A stretch of DNA of 64,000 bases from Bacteroidaceae bacterium. GTDB lineage: Bacteria; Bacteroidota; Bacteroidia; Bacteroidales; Bacteroidaceae. Below are positions 44,519-51,772 of this stretch, piece by piece (position 1 is the first letter of the stretch; every line of letters starts with the position of its first letter). Location: the NCBI GenBank assembly GCA_017616445.1, contig JAFZYE010000051.1, positions 19,529 to 83,528 of the forward strand, in the 5' to 3' direction. The translations under genes were made by a program, and so were the position numbers. The notes beneath the pieces are model-generated. The model saw nothing but the letters and a program-made list of their open reading frames with translations, did not search any database and was not told the origin of the DNA.

Positions 44519-45334
44519 TTACTGTACCTTGGTCATCTCGAAGGTGGCGGTGTAGGTAGAGCCGTCATCACGCAGGCGCAGGGCCGTCCACTTCATCACA
44601 CCGTTTTCGATAGATTCAATCTCCCACCACTCGCGGTTTTCCTGCTGCCCTTCGCCTGCGTTCTTCCAGCGGGTGCAGAGCAGGATGCCGTCAACGAAGT
44701 ATTCGTTAAGCACGTCGTTGCTGAGCTGCCATTCGTCGCCCACCTTGTGGTAGTAGCGGAAAGTACCGTCGGCCAAGTACTCCCAACGGTGGTTCTGACC
44801 GTCATCGAACTCTGAGCCATCAGCACCGGTGCTATGGCCTTCCCACATGCCGAGGATGGCATCCTGATAGTCGCTGGTTATGCGCTCATAGCGTTCCTTG
44901 CCATAGACCTCATGCTGAACAGATGTGCCGTCCACATAGACATTCCAGTCGGAACTCATCAGCATTTCCTTGTCTGTAATGGACAAAACGGTGCAGTCCA
45001 GCACATTCTTGGTGTTGCCGTCCTGACTCACAACGCTCACTTTGTTGCCGTTGATAGTGACATCGGCCAGTACGCGCACGTTCCACGACAGGCTGTAGTA
45101 ATCCGACAGGCTGCCGTATGCGTTGGTGGGCGAAACGAACGTCAGCACTGTCTTCCAGTTGGTGGGACAGGGCTGCCCATCCAGTTCTTCCACCATCCAC
45201 TTGCCTACAATTTTCTCAGCCACGTTGAGGTCGGGCTGTACGGGATTGTCGTCGTTATCTTCTGTACACGAAGTGAACACACTTGCGCCGCAAACGAGGA
45301 TAGCGGCGAGCACCCATAGATACGTTTTCTTCAT
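44519..45334 (-). CDS. Lipocalin-like lipoprotein, function unknown
   Basis: A 271-residue lipoprotein with signal peptide WVLAAILVCGASVFTSC. The mature part begins with EKIVGKWMVEELDG and contains a second start-like strand AILGMWEGH. Both resemble the first strand of lipocalin-like domains (lipocalin_5/DUF4923-like), so it may hold two such domains (about 35-165 and 170-270). Ligand unknown. ATG 45334 begins the signal peptide; the frame extends to 45382. Confidence 0.65.
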   Translation of the reverse strand: MKKTYLWVLAAILVCGASVFTSCTEDNDDNPVQPDLNVAEKIVGKWMVEELDGQPCPTNWKTVLTFVSPTNAYGSLSDYYSLSWNVRVLADVTINGNKVSVVSQDGNTKNVLDCTVLSITDKEMLMSSDWNVYVDGTSVQHEVYGKERYERITSDYQDAILGMWEGHSTGADGSEFDDGQNHRWEYLADGTFRYYHKVGDEWQLSNDVLNEYFVDGILLCTRWKNAGEGQQENREWWEIESIENGVMKWTALRLRDDGSTYTATFEMTKVQ

Positions 45335-45362
45335 AATCGTTTTGGTTTTAGATGTTAATGAT

Positions 45363-45417
45363 ATTGAGGTATTATTTTTCACTTTTCACTTTTCATTTTT
45401 CACTTTTCACTTAATCG
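45363..45417. repeat. TTTTCAC unit array after the DUF4421 gene
   Basis: TTCACTTTTCACTTTTCATT and further 7-8 bp units fill the gap, starting next to the DUF4421 stop codon. Confidence 0.8.
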
Positions 45418-46665
45418 TCACAACCGTATTCCAATGGAACTGTTGACGAACCAGTCGTTGAGATAGCCGTTGCTGGAGTTGTGACGATAGCGGACGTTGT
45501 TGAATTGCCCGTAGACGTTAAGGAAGTAGCGTCCGAAATTGTAGGTTATAGACACTCGACCATCGAAACCGAAGCTCGCACCACTGTTAAACGTCTCGCT
45601 GCCCAGGTATTTTATCTTCACGTTTGCATAGTACCACTCATCATACTCATCATAGCCGATTTCGTAGTTCACGAATTTCAAGAACGTGGGGTCTTCCATC
45701 ATTTCAGGTATGTTGGTTTCGTAGGCGTAGGCCTTAAGCTTGTTGACGATAGTCAGCATAGGCATCGCCATGACGTTGACGAGCAGTCCTTTGCACGGTA
45801 CCCAGTTGTATGCATAGCCCAGTCCCAGGCTCCCCTGCCATAGTTTTACACAGCCGAGCCCGTGCATGAGAAATATCAGGTCGCCGTTGGAGTCAGCAGC
45901 ATAGTCGATATTCGTATAGTTGAACATGCCTCCAGCTATGAGCGAACCAGCCGAGCGTTTCTGTATCACCGACTGCTTGTAGGCAGCAGCATAGGAGAAC
46001 TTCCTGCTGTTGAACAGATAATAGCCGTCAGCCAGGATGGTGTTCACCTTGATGGGATCGATGAGCACCACTTTTTTCATCTCCTCCATGTCCTCCTCAT
46101 CAAAAAGGTCGCTTTTCATATCGAGGTCAGGATGCGTGTTCTCAAACGAGTGGAACCGCACATTGAGGCTATACTTCTTGCTTGTAGCGCCCAAAGTCAG
46201 ACGTGTACCCTTGTCGCCGCCCACATTGACCATGTAGCCCAATCCGCAGCCTCTGTAGCCAACCTTGACGCCTATCTTCTTCGACGGTCGGGTCACCAGT
46301 CGCGTATCATTGTCGTAGTCTTCGCCTAGCACGCTACCATTGGTTTTCATACTGACGACGGTCTGGCTTACATTGCCTCTTAACATAATCTGCCAGGGTT
46401 GTTCGGGTATGTCGATATAACGGCGGTCAACCCCTTTCACCACCATCGAGTCCTTCATCGTGCTCGCTTTCTTCAGCAGTTTATGTACACCTGTTTGTGC
46501 CGACGACTGACTGCAGAGCAATGTCAAGATGAATATAGCGAAAGAGTATTGGGCTTGATGTTTGAGGTCGTTACACCTGTTTTCTCGCTTTGATGACATC
46601 ACGAGAACACTCACCACGACAATCATGGTGACCGCGAGGGCGGATATGATTAGTTCATAGTTCAT
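45418..46665 (-). CDS. DUF4421 family outer-membrane protein
   Basis: A 415-residue protein matching the DUF4421 pattern: Y-x-D-I-P-E-Q-P-W-Q near the start of the mature region, then long amphipathic strands typical of a beta-barrel (GVKVGYRGCGLGYMVNV, YSLNVRFHSFENTHPD, RVSITYNFGRYFLNVYGQF). The N-terminus is odd: a first hydrophobic segment (about 5-25), the polar stretch SSKRENRCND, then a second signal-like segment ending CSQSSAQ. Translation may instead start inside, or the first segment is an extra anchor. It heads the run that includes GH3 and the proteases. Confidence 0.75.
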   Translation of the reverse strand: MNYELIISALAVTMIVVVSVLVMSSKRENRCNDLKHQAQYSFAIFILTLLCSQSSAQTGVHKLLKKASTMKDSMVVKGVDRRYIDIPEQPWQIMLRGNVSQTVVSMKTNGSVLGEDYDNDTRLVTRPSKKIGVKVGYRGCGLGYMVNVGGDKGTRLTLGATSKKYSLNVRFHSFENTHPDLDMKSDLFDEEDMEEMKKVVLIDPIKVNTILADGYYLFNSRKFSYAAAYKQSVIQKRSAGSLIAGGMFNYTNIDYAADSNGDLIFLMHGLGCVKLWQGSLGLGYAYNWVPCKGLLVNVMAMPMLTIVNKLKAYAYETNIPEMMEDPTFLKFVNYEIGYDEYDEWYYANVKIKYLGSETFNSGASFGFDGRVSITYNFGRYFLNVYGQFNNVRYRHNSSNGYLNDWFVNSSIGIRL

Positions 46666-46709
46666 GCGGTTTTAGTTCGTTCGTATGGTTATTGGTTCGA
46701 TATCGTTTG

Positions 46710-46740
46710 CAAAAATACAATAAATCTTGGAATTCACAAA
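46710..46740 (-). promoter_or_regulatory. Promoter of the DUF4421-GH3-protease run
   Basis: On the minus strand TTTG (46737-46740), 19 bases, TATTTTTG (46710-46717). The start codon at 46665 follows 45 bases later. No comparable promoter is visible in the 16-83 base gaps further down the run. Confidence 0.75.
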
Positions 46741-47019
46741 ACTTTTCTCTTTTTTCTTTATCGACCAACGCCGTTTTCAGCTGCAGAACCCTAAAATACG
46801 TTAAAAATGTCAAATTTGATGACGGTGAAGTCTGTCACTCCTGCACTCCTGCCACTCCTGTCACTCCTAATTTCATTTTTTTCATCTTTTACATTCTACA
46901 TTTTACATTTTACATTCTACATTTTACATTCTACATTATGCATTATGCATATGCATTGTCTTACCTCTTACTCCTTACCTCTTACCTCTTTAGTAATTAA
47001 TTGGTTAGTAGGTTAAAAT
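46741..47019. repeat. Intergenic repeats: CACTCCTG octamers, ATTTTAC/ATTCTAC array, heptamers
   Basis: TCACTCCTGCACTCCTGCCA and similar units run from 46832 to 46865. They are followed by TAATTTCATTTTTT, TACATTCTACATTTTACATT units and GCATTATGCATATGCATT. TTACCTCTTACTCCTTACCT ends the set. The octamer part recurs at 48946-48992. No gene is visible. Confidence 0.85.
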
Positions 47020-47037
47020 AAAAAGGAATTCCTTTTT
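47020..47037. terminator. Bidirectional terminator-like palindrome
   Basis: AAAAAGGAATTCCTTTTT is a perfect 18-bp palindrome, so either strand gives a short stem followed by T5. It lies about 90 bases beyond the ATPase stop on the minus strand. Confidence 0.5.
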
Positions 47038-47128
47038 AATTTTTAAATTTTTCATTGCCCTCTGGCTTACAGGTCGCAGACCGTTAGAGTATGGTCACTC
47101 ACCCCTTCTCTGGTCACTTAGATTATCG

Positions 47129-48571
47129 TCAGTCGTCTTTACCCAGAATATCCCTAGCCAGTGAGTTGATGGAATCTGCGTCTATTGGCTCCAACACAAT
47201 TTCTTCCGGTTCCAAATCCAAGAGGAACTGCATATAGGTAGGAAGCGTGAGAAGATCACCGTCACGACCGATATTGTAGTCACCGAATTTGATGAAGTGT
47301 TTCACACCATATTTTTCCGGATGCTTTCTGACGGTGGAGATGCTCTTGGCCTGTGCCGTACGAGCCTTCACCTCGACAGGTACACATTCGCCTTTATAGC
47401 GGATGAGGAAGTCCAACTCCATACCGGAATCCTTTTGGAGGTAGTACAGGCTCTGGCCTTTCTTAATAAGTGTGTCAGCCATCAAGTTCTCGAATATTGC
47501 ACCTTTGAAGCCCCCCAGATTACCCTGAAGAATATCTGCCCTTGTGGCCCCCCCAAGCATAGCAACCAGGATTCCAATATCGGCAGTATAGACTTTGAAA
47601 ACATTGTCCATAGCATTTCCTTCCAATGGCAGACCAGTAATGTTGGAATTATAGCATCTACGGATGATGTCGGCATCTTCCAACCACTGTAGTGAGTCTT
47701 TGTAAAACACGCCACGACCACCTTCCTCCACTTTTGACCACTGGTATTTCTTGTTCTCCTTGGCCAACTGTTTTGGAATGGCATTGAAACAGGCTCGGAT
47801 GTGGGCCTTGTCCTTGTCTTCAGCATACTTCACCATGTCCGAATGGTATTCCTTCAGAATAGATTGCCACACCGTCTTCACCTCATTCATGTTGCCAGTT
47901 TCAAGCAGGGCATTCACAGCAGCAGGAAGACCGCCAACGGCAACATATCGGTACAACAGTGTCTTCATAGCCACGTGAATACCTTCTGGCACAGGTGTTT
48001 CCTCGGCTAAGCATTTTCTCAATACCTCGATGATTTCCTCGCTCATGTTGTTTGCCCATAGGAACTCCTCAAAGTCGAGTGGGTACATCTCCACGATTTC
48101 TTCATAGCCTACAGGAATAGAAATACTGCCCCTCTCTTGCTTGACAGCTCCTCTTTTACGCCTCTTCTTTTTCTCCTGACCATATCCCTGAACACCCAAT
48201 AGGGACCCAGTTGCAATGATGTCGTATCGCCCATCCTCCTTGAAGAACTTTAGGCTTGTGCGGGCTTCCGGACAATCCTGTATTTCATCTAAGATAATGC
48301 AAGTCTCGCCTGGGACAAACTTCGCAGTTCTCATCTGGGCAGACAAAAGCATGACGATAGTGTCCACATCCTTAGAGCCGTAAAAAGCCGTTTTCCTCTC
48401 CTCTTCTTTAAAGAAGTTGATATAGACTACGTGTTTGTAGTTTTCCCTTGCAAACTGTTGTGCAATATATGTCTTGCCACATTGACGAATGCCCATGATG
48501 ACCAATGGCAGGTGATTCGGCTTGGCCTTCCATTGCCTTAATGTATCCGTTATTCTTCTCCTTAACACCAT
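47129..48571 (-). CDS. AAA ATPase with DUF4143 nuclease-like C-terminus
   Basis: A 480-residue protein of the common AAA_14/DUF4143 family. Walker A GIRQCGKTYIAQQ and Walker B CIILDEIQDCPEA; arginine/sensor segment DIIATGSLLGV. The C-terminal domain has the restriction-like nuclease pattern with ELDFLIRY and VPVEVKARTAQAKS, where Asp, Glu and Lys would be the metal-site residues. Cellular role is unknown; copies vary in number between strains and are thought to be mobile or defence-related. An independent promoter lies at 48603-48633. Confidence 0.88.
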   Translation of the reverse strand: MVLRRRITDTLRQWKAKPNHLPLVIMGIRQCGKTYIAQQFARENYKHVVYINFFKEEERKTAFYGSKDVDTIVMLLSAQMRTAKFVPGETCIILDEIQDCPEARTSLKFFKEDGRYDIIATGSLLGVQGYGQEKKKRRKRGAVKQERGSISIPVGYEEIVEMYPLDFEEFLWANNMSEEIIEVLRKCLAEETPVPEGIHVAMKTLLYRYVAVGGLPAAVNALLETGNMNEVKTVWQSILKEYHSDMVKYAEDKDKAHIRACFNAIPKQLAKENKKYQWSKVEEGGRGVFYKDSLQWLEDADIIRRCYNSNITGLPLEGNAMDNVFKVYTADIGILVAMLGGATRADILQGNLGGFKGAIFENLMADTLIKKGQSLYYLQKDSGMELDFLIRYKGECVPVEVKARTAQAKSISTVRKHPEKYGVKHFIKFGDYNIGRDGDLLTLPTYMQFLLDLEPEEIVLEPIDADSINSLARDILGKDD

Positions 48572-48602
48572 ATTTACTAAATAATTCGCAATAATTATGC
48601 CG

Positions 48603-48633
48603 CAAAGATACGTTTTCTTAGCGAATTTACAAA
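48603..48633 (-). promoter_or_regulatory. Promoter of the DUF4143 ATPase gene
   Basis: On the minus strand TTTG (48630-48633), 19 bases, TATCTTTG (48603-48610). The start codon is 32 bases further. Confidence 0.8.
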
Positions 48634-48640
48634 ATAATTT

Positions 48641-48728
48641 GCTATTTTTCTAACGACTTTTTATGTTTTCGATGCTATTTTTACAGCGACTTTTATGTTT
48701 TCGATGCTATTTTTACAGCGACTTTTTG
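48641..48728. repeat. 32-33 bp tandem repeat upstream of the ATPase promoter
   Basis: CGACTTTTTATGTTTTCGAT followed by GCTATTTTTACAG at 48654-48686, repeated at 48687-48718 with one T fewer. Partial units lie on both sides, 48641-48653 and 48719-48728. Confidence 0.92.
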
Positions 48729-48842
48729 TGAACATCTCACACTTTTCCCAACGAAAACCCATCATCATGATGCATTTTCCTTATCGACTTCCTATCTGCT
48801 AAGACACCTGTCAAGGGACGGGTGAGTGACAAACGACAAAAA
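48729..48842. other. Gap between the tandem repeat and the terminator
   Basis: I see no gene here. A short palindrome CATCATGATG is at about 48764-48773. Confidence 0.5.
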
Positions 48843-48859
48843 GGAGAGCCGAGCTCTCC
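48836..48859 (-). terminator. Intrinsic terminator of the DUF3089 gene/operon
   Basis: On the minus strand GGAGAGC-TCG-GCTCTCC (7-bp stem) is followed by TTTTTGTCG. It lies about 155 bases after the hydrolase stop. AAAAG on the other side makes it partly bidirectional. Confidence 0.85.
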
Positions 48860-48945
48860 CTTTTGCATTTCTAATTATTCAATCTTTAGAAGTTAACGCT
48901 ACGCTAGACGTTACTATAGGATGTATTCAACAGCAAACTATCGTC

Positions 48946-49010
48946 TGTCACTTCTGTACTCCAGCCACTCCTGTCACTCCTAATTTCATTTTTTACATTT
49001 TATAATTTCA
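48946..49010. repeat. CACTCCTG octamer element, second copy
   Basis: CTCCAGCCACTCCTGTCACT then CCTAATTTCATTTTTTACAT, close to 46846-46895 in sequence and order. It ends next to the stop codon of the hydrolase gene. Confidence 0.8.
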
Positions 49011-49014
49011 CTTA

Positions 49015-50031
49015 TCATTGAGATCCGTTGTCAAAAGCGTTATGCCATGCTCTTGCCCTGACTGAGATGTTCTTTTTCAGGCACTCGCTGTAGAGCCACG
49101 GCTCGCAGCTGTGGATGTCGCCTACGTTGAGCAGATCTTTGTAGGGCTTGTACTCCGAGCCGCTGTAGCCGCTGACTACGAGGACGTGATACGCTGGTGA
49201 TAGTGTGACGGTGATGGTGTCGTGAAGCGTGGCAGGTGTAGCATCCGTGCGCCAGTTCACCGGATTGATTCCCATGCAGGTGGTAGCGATGATAGGTTTG
49301 ATGTACTTCACATCCTTCACCGTGTTGTAGCAGATGGTAACACCTGTGTCTGACTCTCCCTGTGCGGCTTTGATATGTTTGGTTTGCAGCGTGTCTTCAG
49401 GTGTCACCTTGTAGCCAAGAATGTACGCTGCTGCAAGCTGGCTATAGGTTTCATCGTCCATGTGTTTCAGCAGTTCTACAACAGCCAAGCCTCCCTGACT
49501 GAAGCCTGCAATGATGAGCGGACGGGGCCCCCTTCCGACACCCCTCGAAGAGGGGAGGCGGTGCGCAAGGAAATAATCGAATGCCTCGCAGACATCCTCC
49601 ATCGCCAGTCGGGTTCGATTATAGACGGTATCTTCATTCTGTGTCTCGAAGGCTTCAATCGTTGCATGACGATAGAATGGAGCATAGAAACGGTTGCCTG
49701 GAGCCATGTAGGCAGCTACACGATTCATCTCTATGGCCATACGCTCGCGATGTGTGGGATTCCATACGTCAGCGTAGTGACATACCACACTATCTGCTGT
49801 CATCCAGTCTTTTTCCCAAGTAGAGACGACATAGAAGATATCTGCTCCTGTTCCCTCTGCATCGCCGTCCTCCGTAATCCACATCGTTGTGTCCGCATAG
49901 TCAGGAGCCTGTGGAATATAGAATGTCGCCACAACCGCATTGTCATTGTTGCAGTAGTGGCATTTTATCACACAAGCACCGCAGATAATCATGAGGATGG
50001 CGGCAAGCATCCATAATCTTGATTGCTTCAT
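49015..50031 (-). CDS. DUF3089 alpha/beta-hydrolase (secreted esterase/lipase-like)
   Basis: A 338-residue exported protein from ATG 50031. The signal segment WMLAAILMIICGAC resembles those of the GH3 and lipocalin-like genes. The hydrolase core has the nucleophile elbow AGFSQGGLAV and N-terminal features of DUF3089: FYVVSTWE, NRVAAYMAPGNRFYAPFYR. The C-terminal VLVVSGYSGSEY and RAWHNAF are likely to hold the remaining triad residues. Substrate unknown. The stretch RLPSSRGVGRGP just before the nucleophile strand is a palindromic insertion (49524-49566). Confidence 0.78.
   Translation of the reverse strand: MKQSRLWMLAAILMIICGACVIKCHYCNNDNAVVATFYIPQAPDYADTTMWITEDGDAEGTGADIFYVVSTWEKDWMTADSVVCHYADVWNPTHRERMAIEMNRVAAYMAPGNRFYAPFYRHATIEAFETQNEDTVYNRTRLAMEDVCEAFDYFLAHRLPSSRGVGRGPRPLIIAGFSQGGLAVVELLKHMDDETYSQLAAAYILGYKVTPEDTLQTKHIKAAQGESDTGVTICYNTVKDVKYIKPIIATTCMGINPVNWRTDATPATLHDTITVTLSPAYHVLVVSGYSGSEYKPYKDLLNVGDIHSCEPWLYSECLKKNISVRARAWHNAFDNGSQ
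49524..49566. repeat. C/G palindromic element in frame inside the DUF3089 gene
   Basis: GGGGCCCCCTTCCGACACCC and CTCGAAGAGGGGAGGCGG. It sits in the loop before the strand leading to the catalytic Ser. Confidence 0.8.
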
Positions 50032-50113
50032 AATTCTAATTGAAAGTGTATAGATACGTAATACTTCCACATTATAAAATATGAGCGTACTTTTTCCGGT
50101 GGGGGTGGGAATG

Positions 50114-50710
50114 TTAGAACTTATAGCGGAGACCGATGAGGGCGATGCCCTGCTCGCCTGTCCCCAGTTCTATGAAACCGCGGAAGGTGGGGCTGCCGGC
50201 TTCGATGCCGAGGAGCGATGCCTGCCAGTTCAGGTGCAGCTCGCTGTCGCTCTTATCCTTATTGACAGCAGTGTCGCTGATGTACTTCTCGTTGCGTAGC
50301 GTAGCACCGACGGCCAGTTTTGAGTACATGCCAAAGTGCTGCTTCCGCAGCCAGTCGAACTTCACGGCGGGCATCAACGTGAAGTAATTGTTCTTCATCT
50401 CACCGTCTTTGCTGCCGAGGGTATAGACATCCTGCTTACTTTGGCCGTAAGCGAAGATGCCGCCCACACCGAGCCACGGCTTGACATGATAGAAATACTC
50501 GGCACTGATGGGGCCGAAATACTTCTCGTTCTCATACTTGGCACCTACAAGGGCACCTCCTATTTTCTCGTACGCATCGATGATATCCGAGTTCGCCCCC
50601 ACACCGTAGGTTATGCCAATCTCGTGTTTTGTCTCGTCGTACCCATTCTGAGCACTTGCACTCATTGCTGCCATCATGGCTACAGCTGCCATTACAATAA
50701 TCTTTTTCAT
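50114..50710 (-). CDS. Outer-membrane beta-barrel protein
   Basis: A 198-residue protein with signal peptide IIVMAAVAMMAAMSASA. Strands such as HEIGITYGVGANSD, YFGPISAEYFYHV, FTLMPAVKFDW and the C-terminal IALIGLRYKF (final Phe) support a small barrel. It follows the 43-residue gene by 28 bases in what looks like a surface-protein operon. No specific family function is recognised. A longer frame to 50758 lacks support because the signal peptide begins at 50710. Confidence 0.75.
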   Translation of the reverse strand: MKKIIVMAAVAMMAAMSASAQNGYDETKHEIGITYGVGANSDIIDAYEKIGGALVGAKYENEKYFGPISAEYFYHVKPWLGVGGIFAYGQSKQDVYTLGSKDGEMKNNYFTLMPAVKFDWLRKQHFGMYSKLAVGATLRNEKYISDTAVNKDKSDSELHLNWQASLLGIEAGSPTFRGFIELGTGEQGIALIGLRYKF

Positions 50711-50738
50711 ATTGAAATCTGTTTTATTTAAACAGAAT

Positions 50739-50870
50739 TTATTCTTCAGTTGTATCACCTAAATCTTTTGAAGTAGCATCTTTATAGTTTTCGACGCTGT
50801 ATTGCATGATGCAGGTACGAGGTTCGATGTCGAAAACCTGCATGCGTGGGGGAATATATTTCTTTTTCAT
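50739..50870 (-). CDS. Small basic-to-acidic protein coupled to the fimbrillin-like gene
   Basis: A 43-codon ORF beginning MKKKYIPPRMQVFDIEP and ending SKDLGDTTEE. Its ATG shares one base with the stop of the fimbrillin-like gene (TAATG), so translation would be coupled. It lacks a signal peptide. Short proteins starting MKKKYI-x-P-x-M-x-V are seen after surface lipoprotein genes in Bacteroidales, which supports this being real; the role is unknown. The two internal Cys/Met-rich residues are not arranged as a known motif. Confidence 0.65.
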   Translation of the reverse strand: MKKKYIPPRMQVFDIEPRTCIMQYSVENYKDATSKDLGDTTEE

Positions 50871-51757
50871 TATTTGATGAGAGTTGTTCCAAGTCGGATG
50901 TTATACGTATATCTTTTACCTGCTTCCCAGGTCTCGTTATTGAGGGAAATTTCAGCTGATGATTGTGTTCCTCCGCTGTATGTGATGACAAGCTTCGCAC
51001 TGGCTCCTAATGTCTGTGGAATCATAAAGAGATGGCTGCAGGAAAGTGGTCGTGCGCCTACGTGTGATGTCGAGGAAACGGGGATTGAAATGTTAGAGGC
51101 AGACTCCAGCGTAAAGGAGGCAGGGTCTGCAAGGACTGTCCATGTAGCTGTGTTGAAATGGTAGTCTCCGCTATTACATACGCCAACGAGGGTAATCTCT
51201 GTGAAGGTTATGTTCTTTCCTTTTAACGTACTGGACTGTCCGATATTGAACCGCACGGCTGCACAGGCATGCTTGAACGAGAGAGGAACTGTGCCACTGC
51301 AAGCAGTGCGAGAAGTGGTAGTATTCGCAACCAACAGGTCGTATTGGTTAGCTGGAGTTCCATCGACGGTAAAAGAGACATATGGACTTACTTCGTCAAT
51401 AAATGTTCCATAGTTATATGCGTAAAAACTATAATTCCTAGCATGATCGCTTGGCCAATTGCCCTCCACAATCCAGACACCTTCGTTGTTCTTATTTGCA
51501 GTGTATATAGGTTTAGTTTCACCACAGCCTCCATAGCTCATGTTGAAGCTATTAAAGCCTGTCGATGTAATCACATCGCCGCGTGTTGACGCATTCACGG
51601 GTTGTCCGTTATCGGCATCGGTCAGGGGAGTCTCGCTGACTTCTACCATCATGGGGAGCCCTTCTGCGGGCATCTCTTTCGCCTCCTCTTCATTCGAGCA
51701 GGCTGTCAGCATCGCTCCCGTCAGAACGGAAAGGAATATTAGAAAATTTCTGTTCAT
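50870..51757 (-). CDS. Fimbrillin-like (Mfa-like) lipoprotein
   Basis: A 295-residue lipoprotein; lipobox LTAC puts the Cys at about residue 20. The middle shows the fimbrillin-family pattern NQYDLLVAN followed by VPLSFKHACAAVRFNIG, a beta-sandwich core shared with FimA/Mfa1-type proteins. The C-terminal YTYNIRL strand resembles the donor strand region. Such proteins either polymerise into type V pili or act as cell-surface anchors or tips. No assembly usher gene is near, so an accessory role is possible. Confidence 0.78.
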   Translation of the reverse strand: MNRNFLIFLSVLTGAMLTACSNEEEAKEMPAEGLPMMVEVSETPLTDADNGQPVNASTRGDVITSTGFNSFNMSYGGCGETKPIYTANKNNEGVWIVEGNWPSDHARNYSFYAYNYGTFIDEVSPYVSFTVDGTPANQYDLLVANTTTSRTACSGTVPLSFKHACAAVRFNIGQSSTLKGKNITFTEITLVGVCNSGDYHFNTATWTVLADPASFTLESASNISIPVSSTSHVGARPLSCSHLFMIPQTLGASAKLVITYSGGTQSSAEISLNNETWEAGKRYTYNIRLGTTLIK

Positions 51758-51772
51758 TTGTGTATATGTTTT

